Shown: positions 1 through 6,222, counted from the stretch's first letter. The stretch: 7,423 nucleotides of DNA from Candidatus Bathyarchaeota archaeon (GCA_005882905.1 VBBG01000015.1:1-7423); one strand, 5' to 3'. Numbers and translations: made by a program. Notes: generated from the sequence alone by a model not told the origin.

Positions 1-4
1 GGCC

Positions 5-14
5 CATTTTTTCT
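5..14 (+). terminator. T-run, possible transcription end of an upstream + strand gene
   Basis: A run of six T follows GGCCCA at the very left edge. Archaeal transcription often ends at T-rich stretches in the non-template strand, so this could be the end of a rightward transcript entering from outside the window. No stem-loop is visible and the upstream gene is not in view, so this is a weak call based on composition only. Confidence 0.25.
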
Positions 15-21
15 AGAGAGC

Positions 22-34
22 AAGTCTTAATTCT
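22..34 (+). promoter_or_regulatory. Weak TATA-like element ahead of the small membrane protein gene
   Basis: The sequence CTTAATT, centred near 29, is the most AT-rich patch upstream of the ATG at 67. Archaeal TATA boxes lie about 25 bases before the transcription start, which would place that start near 54 and give a leader of about 12 bases. The match is poor and a single AT-rich patch is weak evidence. Confidence 0.25.
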
Positions 35-66
35 GTTCCAAATACCATCCCCGATAGTGAGAATCC

Positions 67-258
67 ATGCGCGAAGCGATGCTCACGATCGGGACTCTCC
101 TACTCTTCGGCGGAGGCCTGATGGCCATTGCCGCTACGACCCCGATGGGGGCCGGAGCTCTGATTACTGAGGCGCAGCTTGTACAGATGGGCTGGTCGAT
201 AGCAATAGGGACTGTCATCGCCTTCATCGGCGCGGCTCTGATAATGCGAAACCGCTAG
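67..258 (+). CDS. Small protein with two predicted membrane helices, function unknown
   Basis: This encodes 63 residues that I do not recognise as a named family. Two hydrophobic stretches are visible, about residues 5-24 (LLLFGGGLMAIAA core) and 42-60 (WSIAIGTVIAFIGAALIM). A short polar loop with one Glu and two Gln separates them, and the tail is basic (RNR). This pattern suits a small integral membrane hairpin in which both helices are Gly/Ala rich. The start at ATG 67 is preferred, but the ATG at residue 5 (position 79) is possible, and no strong ribosome-binding site is present. The gene converges on rfcL with only 5 bases between the two stops, so the two transcripts probably overlap at their 3' ends. 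The continuous hydrophobic pattern and tight packing support a real gene, but the short length leaves doubt. Confidence 0.6.
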   Translation: MREAMLTIGTLLLFGGGLMAIAATTPMGAGALITEAQLVQMGWSIAIGTVIAFIGAALIMRNR

Positions 259-263
259 CAGGG

Positions 264-1493
264 CTACTTGAGTTCCGCGGATAGCATTTCGTTCAGCTCG
301 TCCTTGGCCTCAAGCCAAACTGCGATCTGTTCGAACTTCTCTGGGCTATGCTCGTAAGCGAAGCGGATTAGCGGCAGGTACAGCTGTTGGGCTCGACGCG
401 CCGAGACGTGGCTCTTCTGCCCGATCGCCACACCAACTCTCTTTCTCAGATCTCTGCTCATTCTCGTTCGTGACATCGAGCTTATCCTCTGCGGGAACTT
501 CATCGGGACCCAGCCGCTCGTAGGTGTCTGTTTCGCTACTGCCACTCCTGCTGTCATCAAGTCCAGCGCGTAGGATAGCAAGTGCCAAGACTGGGTCTTC
601 CTTATCCTCGCAAAGTACATGTCTGCATCCGCCAGAGCCGATATCGCTCGTTCAAGTTCATCAGGCTTCGGTATCTGATAAGGCGCATTCTCGAAGATCC
701 ACTGGAACAACATCTCTTGGTCGAGATCCGATATCGAAAGGGCTCTCCTTGCCGCGGCGACTGTTCGGCTGTTGAAGATCACTCGCAGGACTTCGAAGAC
801 GGACTCCGTCCGATCTCGGCCTGAGAGGAGGTTGACATCATCCATGGTAAGCGTCCGGTTTCTGCCGGATAGGAGTTGGATGTCGTTGAGGATGGATCTA
901 ATGTCTCCGCGGTCCTTGTCGATTATGAATCTAAGTGCATCATCAGTTGTCTTCACTCCCTCTTTAGAGAGAATGCTCTTCAGCAGTGGAAGTCCGTCCC
1001 GGACTCCCAACCGCTTCAACTCGATCTGAAGACAAGCCTCGCGTAGAGGGCGGATCTTCGGATCCCAGGGATCATTTGCAGTCAAAACCAGCGGGTACTG
1101 TGTGTCCTTGATGATCTGGAGTATTGTCGTGATGGCGCCGTGATCCTCTCGAAGGTTGACTCCATCAACCTCGTCGAGCAGTATGAGTCTCCCCTTGCTG
1201 AAGAGGGTTGACTGTGTTGACGCGAGCCCGGCGATCTTCGAGAGAATCTCGCCGCTCCTCTTGTCAGAGGCGTTGATCTCGACAAGGTCCCAGCCTCGTT
1301 CTTGTGCAAGCGCCTCGCTGACAGTAGTCTTCCCGACTCCGGCTGGACCGTATAGTAACGCTGCGCGTTTGGTGGGTCTACCTTCCGACCACGAGTCTAT
1401 CCATTCTCGGAGCTTCTCGATAGCGGTCTTGTTGCCAGCAACATCTCTGCTCGTTCCCGGTCGATATTTGACCGTCCAGGGCTCAACGGTCAA
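264..1493 (-). CDS. rfcL: Replication factor C large subunit (clamp loader)
   Basis: This 409-residue AAA+ protein is the large subunit of the archaeal clamp loader, which opens the PCNA ring and places it on primed DNA using ATP. Visible motifs are the N-terminal WTVKYRP box (residues 6-12), Walker A GPAGVGKT (49-56), INASDKRS (73-80), Walker B ending in LLDEVD (105-110), and a sensor 1 region TANDPWD. The SRC motif seen in small subunits is replaced by PLREAC, as is usual for large subunits, which act at the end of the ring. An all-helical collar domain fills the second half. The C-terminus stops at LNEMLSAELK, with no lysine-rich tail and no Q-x-x-(L/I)-x-x-F-F-like PCNA-binding peptide, which many archaeal homologs carry. 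The start is a TTG (1493-1491) in a TTGA overlap with the rfcS stop, and the WTVKYRP box follows within a few residues, so this start is secure. Confidence 0.95.
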   Translation of the reverse strand: MTVEPWTVKYRPGTSRDVAGNKTAIEKLREWIDSWSEGRPTKRAALLYGPAGVGKTTVSEALAQERGWDLVEINASDKRSGEILSKIAGLASTQSTLFSKGRLILLDEVDGVNLREDHGAITTILQIIKDTQYPLVLTANDPWDPKIRPLREACLQIELKRLGVRDGLPLLKSILSKEGVKTTDDALRFIIDKDRGDIRSILNDIQLLSGRNRTLTMDDVNLLSGRDRTESVFEVLRVIFNSRTVAAARRALSISDLDQEMLFQWIFENAPYQIPKPDELERAISALADADMYFARIRKTQSWHLLSYALDLMTAGVAVAKQTPTSGWVPMKFPQRISSMSRTRMSRDLRKRVGVAIGQKSHVSARRAQQLYLPLIRFAYEHSPEKFEQIAVWLEAKDELNEMLSAELK

Positions 1494-2470
1494 GTCTTGC
1501 GCCCGGGATAGGCTTCGGAGGCGAGTTTCGCGAGTAGGGCGCTGAGCTGGACCTCTTCGTCCCCCCCCTGTACGAGTCGAAAGTCTATCTCTCCTACCGC
1601 CTCGACGAGGTCGATCCTCTTCTTCTCCGGAATTGCGAGTCGGAAGATTTCGGAGTGTATCTGCCTGACTATCTCTGAGCCTGAAAGGCCATACCTGACG
1701 AGCAAGTGACGGAGCTCTTCGCGGGCCTTGATGAAATCCCCCTTCAACGCATGATTAAGCATCTCATGAACATCGGTTGGCTTCGCCCTTCCGACTACCT
1801 GGTAGACGCTCTCCTCGGTTATTCCCTTGGACATGGATGAGGCGGCCTGGAGCGTGTTTATCGACTTCCTCAAGTCCCCCTCTGCCACCTCTACGATAGA
1901 CTTCAGGCCTGTCTCTGTGAACTTCAAGCCTTCATTCTTCGCAATGCGATGGAGGTTCTCTACGATTTTTTCGTCTGGTAAGGGGGTGAATCGGAAGAGG
2001 GCACACCTGGACTGGATCGGCTCGATAATTCTGCCTGAGTAGTTGCAGCAGAGTACGAACCGGCAAGTGTCAGTATACTTCTCCATCGTCCGTCGTAGCG
2101 CGGACTGCGCGTCGGATGTCATGTTATCCGCTTCATCCAATACGAGGATCTTGAACGGGACAGAGCTGAGCGAGGCCATCCTCGCGAACTCTTTCACTGT
2201 CGTGCGGACGACGTCTATTCCTCTCTCGTCGCTCGCGTTCAGCTCCATGAACACATCCTGAAATCTTACTCCAAAGAGATCATGTGCAAGACAGAGCGCG
2301 GCCGTTGTCTTGCCCGTGCCCGGGGGTCCCGCGAAGAGACAGTGCGGCATCGCCGCTCTCTTGACAAACTCTTGGAGGCGAGAGACGATCTCTTCCTGAT
2401 CTATAATCTCGCCGAGTGTTTTGGGCCGATACTTCTCAGTCCAGAGAGCCGGTTCCATCAGCGTCAACAT
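1490..2470 (-). CDS. rfcS: Replication factor C small subunit (clamp loader)
   Basis: This 326-residue AAA+ ATPase forms, in several copies, the bulk of the archaeal RFC ring that loads PCNA. In order it shows LWTEKYRPKT (residues 9-18), Walker A GPPGTGKTT (48-56), ELNASDERG (76-84), Walker B LVLDEAD (109-115), sensor 1 asparagine in CCNYS (N143), the arginine-finger motif SRC (154-156), a sensor 2 region EGDLRKSIN, and a helical collar domain. The length is typical of the family. Two in-frame ATGs exist, at 2470 (MLTLMEP...) and 2458 (MEPALW...). The second gives the more usual N-terminus, but the first may be used on a near-leaderless transcript. It is the first gene of a leftward operon and overlaps rfcL by 4 bases. 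An 8-base C run at 1561-1568 (G run on the coding strand) encodes QGGD in frame and does not disturb the ORF. Confidence 0.97.
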   Translation of the reverse strand: MLTLMEPALWTEKYRPKTLGEIIDQEEIVSRLQEFVKRAAMPHCLFAGPPGTGKTTAALCLAHDLFGVRFQDVFMELNASDERGIDVVRTTVKEFARMASLSSVPFKILVLDEADNMTSDAQSALRRTMEKYTDTCRFVLCCNYSGRIIEPIQSRCALFRFTPLPDEKIVENLHRIAKNEGLKFTETGLKSIVEVAEGDLRKSINTLQAASSMSKGITEESVYQVVGRAKPTDVHEMLNHALKGDFIKAREELRHLLVRYGLSGSEIVRQIHSEIFRLAIPEKKRIDLVEAVGEIDFRLVQGGDEEVQLSALLAKLASEAYPGRKT

Positions 2471-2489
2471 TTCACTGCCGTGGGACCGG

Positions 2490-2514
2490 GTCTATTACTA
2501 AAGACTGTTTCACT
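2490..2514 (-). promoter_or_regulatory. Probable rfcS-rfcL promoter (TATA-like plus A-rich BRE-like)
   Basis: Read on the minus strand, this stretch is GTGAAACAGTCTTTAGTAAT. It has an A-rich GAAA element followed by TTTAGTAA, which resembles an archaeal BRE and TATA box. The TATA centre near 2498 would put the transcription start about 26 bases away, near 2472. That is almost on the ATG at 2470 and just ahead of the ATG at 2458. A leaderless or very short-leader transcript is therefore inferred. The TATA match is imperfect. Confidence 0.35.
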
Positions 2515-2549
2515 CACCTCTACACGAAATATCCTGAGGATCAGATCGC

Positions 2550-2572
2550 TCTTTCTGTTCAAGAAAGAATAT
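2550..2572 (+). promoter_or_regulatory. Probable gins23-mcm operon promoter with an overlapping inverted repeat
   Basis: AAGAAAGAATATAG resembles a BRE followed by a TATA box, centred near 2569, and predicts a transcription start near 2595. A 7-bp perfect inverted repeat (TCTTTCT, 5-base spacer, AGAAAGA; 2550-2568) overlaps the BRE side. A protein bound there would compete with TBP/TFB, so it could be an operator. The promoter position suits the gins23 gene downstream. The operator role is inference from one short palindrome in a purine/pyrimidine-biased stretch. Confidence 0.35.
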
Positions 2573-2712
2573 AGTGGGGTCTCCGAACCGTCCAACTCCC
2601 TTCAGGGGCGAACAGTCTGCACGAAGAACCATCAATAGTTACTATTGTCGATACGGAATTCGAGAATTCGCCCAGCCGGATCAATCTTCTAAGAGAATTT
2701 CCCGAGACGCGG

Positions 2713-3177
2713 ATGGGAGACAGGGTCCTAGGCCCCTACCGGCAGGGCCAAGAGGTGGAGCTTCCGCTGTGGATCGCGACCCACTTTGTCCAGATGGGAT
2801 ATGCCAAGTTCAGAGAAGAAGACCAGCTCACACTCAACACGTTATCTACCACTCACTACAAGGAGACCCTTCCAGGCTCACGACAGATACCGAAACTAGC
2901 CAAGAACTTCTACTTCCAAGTCCGCCGACTCATCAAGGAGCTAAAGGCGCTAGAGGCAAAGGATAGAGCAAAAGGCCGCGACCTGGACAAAGCACTCTCA
3001 CTATCGCGAGACATCGTGAATATCCGGATCAAGAAGATAGCCTCCCTGAGCGCCTCGGGGGAGCAGCCTACCGAGCTGACTTCTAACCTGACGGCTGAAG
3101 AGCTGGCCCTCTACCAGAGCATCCGGAGCTCGATAGATGCGTGGAAAAGGGACATTCTAGGGCGTGAGGCGAGTTGA
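2713..3177 (+). CDS. gins23: GINS complex subunit Gins23 (B-A domain order)
   Basis: From ATG 2713 this encodes 154 residues of a Psf2/Psf3-like archaeal GINS protein, part of the CMG-like replicative helicase that links MCM to the GAN/Cdc45 homolog and primase. The small beta-rich B domain comes first: GPYRQGQEVELPLWIATHF (residues 7-25) is the characteristic segment. The helical A domain follows (about 55-150), giving the Gins23 rather than the Gins51 order. Family-like sequence continues upstream in the same frame: VTIVDTEF and INLLREFPETR, back to about 2635, with the frame open from 2575. The true N-terminus is therefore probably 20-30 residues longer, although no ATG, GTG or TTG lies in that interval. 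ATA 2635, ATT 2644 or CTG 2617 are possible unusual starts. It is followed directly by mcm, with the stop overlapping the mcm TTG start (TTGA). Confidence 0.85.
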   Translation: MGDRVLGPYRQGQEVELPLWIATHFVQMGYAKFREEDQLTLNTLSTTHYKETLPGSRQIPKLAKNFYFQVRRLIKELKALEAKDRAKGRDLDKALSLSRDIVNIRIKKIASLSASGEQPTELTSNLTAEELALYQSIRSSIDAWKRDILGREAS

Positions 3178-5714
3178 CAGCAGTCGTAAAGACAGCGCTT
3201 CCAGAGGAGGTCTTCCAGGACTTTTTCCGATCCTACCTGTCAGACGGGATGGGCTCAAAGTACCGGAAGCGGCTCGCACAGGTCTCGGTCTCCAACGGTA
3301 AATCTCTCATCATAGACTTTGACGATCTCATCTCGTTCGACCCCGCTCTAGCACGTAGCATTGTGGAGAGGCCCGACGATTACATTACGTATGCTAGCTC
3401 GGCTGCCACTGCCCAGATGCGGGTCGAAGACCCCGAGTACGCCGAGCATGTTGGAAAGATCTTCGCACGGTTCCGACGCTTCCCCGAGAAGACTGCATTG
3501 AGGAAGATTGGTGCAGAGCACATCAAGAAGCTGGCCCTCGTCGACGGGATCGTAGTACGCACAACACAGGTCAGACCAACTATTGTCAGTGCGGTCTTCC
3601 GCTGTCGGAAATGTCTAGAGACGATTGTCCAGGATCAGGAAGGAGAACTGATCAGAGGTCCCGGGAGCCACTGCCCCTTCTGCAAACAGAGCACCTCGTT
3701 CGAGCTCATCGAGGAACAGTCCAAGTTCAAGAACACCCAGGAGGCCCGGATACAGGAGAGACCTGAAGATCTTCCGCCCGGTCAGCTGCCGAGATACCTG
3801 GACATACGATTAGAAGATGATCTTGTCGATTCTGCACGCCCGGGAGACAGAGTCGCGGTCACATCGACGGTTCGGGCCGAGAAGCAGGCTGTCGGGGAGA
3901 GAGGAAGACTTCGAACCTTCAACATCTACCTGGAGGCAAACTTTGTCGATGTGGTAGGAAAAGAGACCGAGGTCGTCGAGATAACTCCAGAGGATGAGAA
4001 GCAGATCCTCGAAGTCTCGCAGGACCCTTGGGTGCACAGGAAGCTCATCATGAGCCTGGCCCCGTCCATCTACGGCTACGAGGACGTCAAGGAGGGAATC
4101 CTCTACTTACTCTTTGGCGGGACAGCAAAACAGCTACCCGACGGTATCAACATCAGAGGCGATGAGAACGTATTGTTAATCGGGGATCCTGGCTGTCTGA
4201 TCGGAGACGAGCGAATCGTACTGGGAGATGGTACGATCGCCAAGATTCAAGATCTAGGTCAGAATCATCTCGAAGAAATAGACGTTCCCGTCCTGATCGG
4301 AAGTGGAGGTGCTAAGAGGGATGTTGCAACGCGATTCCACGTGTATCGCAATCAGCCCACGATTGAGATTGTTACAGAGACTGGTAAGAGCATCCGGGGA
4401 ACCTACAACCATCCTCTACTTGCGGTCGAGACGGTGAATCGGACCCTCGTCCGTAGCTGGAAGCGCCTAGACGAATTCAAAATCGGAGACAAAGTCTCCG
4501 TCGTCACGGGTTTCCCATGCTACATTCACAGTCAAGTCGATACGGGGTTCCGACCACTGCCATACAATCTTGGACCAAAGTTTCGAGGACGCCTCCCGGA
4601 AAAGGTCACACCCGATCTCGGAGCATTTCTCGGCTACCTGCTCGGTGATGGCTGGGTCCAAAGGTACCGAGTAGGCTTTCTAGTGGCGGAAGGAGAGAAA
4701 GATCTACTCGAGCCTCTCTGCGCGAACGCTGAAAAACTCTTCGGGATCAGGCCAAAAGTAAAGGAAGGAAAACGCCCAGGCCGAAAGGTGCTGATTTACA
4801 ATGCTGTGATCGGTAGCCAAGACGTGGCATCGAATCTCTCATTCTTGAGAGAAAAACGGGTGCCAACTCTAATACTCAAATCCGGTGACAAAGTCGTTGC
4901 TCAGTTTCTCAAATGGCTTTACGAAGCCGACGGAACAGTCTTCTCGAGCAGGCGCGGTTGCGGTGCCATCGGCCTCAAGGCGAAAAACATTGAGCTTCTC
5001 AGAGATGTTCAAGTCCTACTATTGCGGTTTGGAATACACTCTCGAATAATAGAAAACGCCCTTCTGACGCGACGAGGAGAGAGTATTCTCAAGTTCGCTA
5101 GAAAAATTGGCTTTGCCTCGAACAAGAAGCGAATACGCTTGGCTAACTTGGAGGCACGCGCGAAAAGACTGAGGCGTCTCACAGGACAGCGCAATGAGCG
5201 AATAGTGGCAATCTACAACCGTGAACCCGCAGATGTGTACGACATAGAAGTCCCGAGGACCCACAGATTCATTGCGAACGGTATCGTCTCCCACAACACT
5301 GCCAAGAGCCAACTGCTGCAGTACGTTTCGAGGATCGCTCCGAGAGGTTTGTACACTTCCGGTCGTGGTACGACTGCCGCGGGTCTCACGGCAGCTGTCT
5401 TACGTGAGAAGACTGGTGGGATGGTGCTTGAGGCAGGCGCCCTAGTACTTGCTGATAAGGGAGTGGCTTGTATCGACGAGCTTGACAAGATGCGGCCGGA
5501 TGATCGGGTCGCGATCCACGAAGCGCTTGAACAGCAGACCGTCAGCGTCGCGAAAGGTGGTATCGTAGCAACTCTGAATGCTAGGGCGGCAGTGTTAGCA
5601 GCAGCTAATCCTGCTCTTGGCAGGTATGAGCCTCACCGGAATGTGGGTGAGAACATCAACCTAGAGTCCAGAGACCGCTCCCTTCGCACCAGACTTTCTC
5701 CGCAAGTACATTAG
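3174..5714 (+). CDS. mcm: Replicative helicase MCM, N-terminal and ATPase part with intein; 3' end frameshifted
   Basis: This 846-codon ORF encodes the archaeal MCM, the hexameric 3'-5' helicase that unwinds DNA at the fork. Before the intein lie the N-terminal domain with a C4 zinc site (C144, C147, C167, C170), the OB-fold region, and the first half of Walker A, GDPG (337-340). The intein fills residues 341-708. Walker A then resumes as TAKS (709-712), followed by Walker B CIDELDKM (D768, E769), the sensor 1 asparagine in AAANP (N812), and NVGENINL (823-830). After NINL the family sequence breaks off. The next 16 codons are out-of-frame reading of the C-terminal region and end at TAG 5712-5714. 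The normal arginine-finger segment is absent, and the rest is found in another frame (5665-6222). The TTG start at 3174 overlaps the gins23 stop and gives a normal N-terminus (LPEEVFQDFFRSYL). As read, the spliced product would lack the arginine finger, part of the AAA+ lid and the winged helix, so the copy is non-functional unless the break is an artefact. Confidence 0.95.
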   Translation: MTAVVKTALPEEVFQDFFRSYLSDGMGSKYRKRLAQVSVSNGKSLIIDFDDLISFDPALARSIVERPDDYITYASSAATAQMRVEDPEYAEHVGKIFARFRRFPEKTALRKIGAEHIKKLALVDGIVVRTTQVRPTIVSAVFRCRKCLETIVQDQEGELIRGPGSHCPFCKQSTSFELIEEQSKFKNTQEARIQERPEDLPPGQLPRYLDIRLEDDLVDSARPGDRVAVTSTVRAEKQAVGERGRLRTFNIYLEANFVDVVGKETEVVEITPEDEKQILEVSQDPWVHRKLIMSLAPSIYGYEDVKEGILYLLFGGTAKQLPDGINIRGDENVLLIGDPGCLIGDERIVLGDGTIAKIQDLGQNHLEEIDVPVLIGSGGAKRDVATRFHVYRNQPTIEIVTETGKSIRGTYNHPLLAVETVNRTLVRSWKRLDEFKIGDKVSVVTGFPCYIHSQVDTGFRPLPYNLGPKFRGRLPEKVTPDLGAFLGYLLGDGWVQRYRVGFLVAEGEKDLLEPLCANAEKLFGIRPKVKEGKRPGRKVLIYNAVIGSQDVASNLSFLREKRVPTLILKSGDKVVAQFLKWLYEADGTVFSSRRGCGAIGLKAKNIELLRDVQVLLLRFGIHSRIIENALLTRRGESILKFARKIGFASNKKRIRLANLEARAKRLRRLTGQRNERIVAIYNREPADVYDIEVPRTHRFIANGIVSHNTAKSQLLQYVSRIAPRGLYTSGRGTTAAGLTAAVLREKTGGMVLEAGALVLADKGVACIDELDKMRPDDRVAIHEALEQQTVSVAKGGIVATLNARAAVLAAANPALGRYEPHRNVGENINLESRDRSLRTRLSPQVH
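4194..5297 (+). mobile_element. Intein with DOD (LAGLIDADG) homing endonuclease, inserted in the MCM Walker A motif
   Basis: This is a 368-residue in-frame insertion that splits GDPG from TAKS. Seen in the sequence: the first residue is Cys (block A, CLIGDERIVLGDGT). The block B motif is GTYNHPLL, with the TxxH Thr and His at MCM residues 410 and 413. The first LAGLIDADG-like helix is LGYLLGDGW (Asp at residue 492) and the second is FLKWLYEADGTV (Asp at 586), 94 residues apart as expected for a two-motif DOD enzyme. Block F is VYDIEVPRTHRFIANGI, and block G ends in SHN, followed by Thr as the first residue of the C-extein. All residues needed for self-splicing and both catalytic acids of the endonuclease are present, so splicing and homing activity are likely. 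The target would be the intein-less Walker A codons of an mcm allele. Archaeal MCM (Cdc21) genes are known intein hosts. Confidence 0.95.
5661..5668 (+). other. Internal deletion and frame break in mcm (loss of the arginine-finger segment)
   Basis: NINL ends at 5663 in the upstream frame. The downstream frame opens just after a TAG at 5662-5664 and reads SPETAPFAPDFLRKYISF from 5665. In archaeal MCMs roughly 40-46 residues separate NINL from the LRKYI motif, starting with a PPTLLSRFDLIF-like arginine-finger segment, but here only about 11 are present. About 30-36 residues (roughly 90-110 bases, a number that is not a multiple of three) are therefore missing at this point. The sequence alone cannot show whether this is a real deletion or an assembly or sequencing error. 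Confidence 0.85.
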
Positions 5715-6222
5715 CTTCGCGAAGAGGATCATCCCTGTCCTCAGCCCTGAGGCGGTTATCGAGTTGCGCGATTTCTATCTCAAGATGCGTTCGAAAGGGG
5801 GTGCTGAGGCTGCGGTTGCTATTACGCCTAGGCAGCTGGAGGCTCTTGTCAGGATTTCTGAGGCGAGGGCTCGCGCGTTTCTGCGTGACCGGGTGACGGT
5901 GGAGGATGCAAAGAGCGCCATCCGGATAATGACCGTTTCGCTGTCGGATGTAGGCGTCGACGTGAAGACAGGCGCGATGGATATTGATGTTATAATGACG
6001 GGTAAGCCTCGGAGCCTCCGCGACTCGTTCCAGAGAGTGATCGAGACGGTCGCTGAGCTGGAGCGCGAGACGGGAACGGTGGAGGAGACGGTCCTCGTTG
6101 CGGCCTTGGTCGATAAGGAGAAGATGGAGGAGCGGGAGGCTCGCCGTCTCATCGGCCAGTTGATTAAGGAAGGAATACTCTACAGTCCAAAGCCTGGACG
6201 GCTCAAGAGAACCGCAGGCTAG
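5665..6222 (+). pseudogene. mcm: MCM C-terminal part (AAA+ lid and winged helix), separated by a frame break
   Basis: These 185 open codons continue MCM in the +1 frame relative to the main ORF. They show APDFLRKYISFAKR and LSPEAVIELRDFYLKMR, then the sensor 2 stretch ITPRQLEALVRISEARAR and GVDVKTGAMDIDVIMTGKP. A C-terminal winged helix follows (SLRDSFQRVIETVAEL to the end, with LIKEGILYSPKPGRL as its wing region). The sequence is well conserved with no internal stop, so if there is a lesion it is recent or not real. There is no ATG at its head. An independent start could only be TTG 5764, which has a GAGG about 10 bases upstream, but those bases simply encode PEAVIEL, so separate translation is doubtful. 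With the upstream extein (462 residues to NINL) and the missing segment, the total would be about 680 residues, normal for an archaeal MCM. Confidence 0.9.

Noticed and set aside
1156..1545. 129-codon plus-strand ORF over the rfcL N-terminal half
   Set aside because: It is antisense to the Walker A and B regions of RfcL, with no motif or regulatory signal of its own.
1561..1568. Run of eight C (G on the rfcS coding strand) as a slippage or frameshift site
   Set aside because: The reading frame is intact through the run and encodes QGGD in a normal C-terminal helix region, so there is no sign of a needed frameshift.
2511..2520. GAGGTGAGTG on the minus strand, a good Shine-Dalgarno match
   Set aside because: It is more than 40 bases from the rfcS start and upstream of the proposed TATA element, so it would not be in the transcript. 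No ORF begins next to it.
2471..2640. Possible replication origin between the divergent operons
   Set aside because: Replication genes sometimes flank origins, and GTTTCACT at 2507-2514 faintly recalls part of an origin recognition box. There is no repeated box, no long AT-rich unwinding element and no cdc6/orc1 gene in view.
2656..2669. GAATTC repeated 8 bases apart
   Set aside because: It lies in the likely coding extension of gins23 (EFENS) and consists of just two copies. Chance plus coding constraint explains it.
2574..2966. 130-codon ORF from GTG 2574 in another frame over gins23
   Set aside because: It lies out of frame with the conserved GINS sequence, and its translation is Pro/Arg/Gly-rich with no family resemblance. 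It cannot supply the gins23 start without a frameshift.
5749..5766. GAGG plus TTG 5764 as an independent start for the MCM C-terminal fragment
   Set aside because: The bases encode the conserved PEAVIEL stretch of MCM, and conserved sequence continues upstream to 5665, so the signal is probably incidental.
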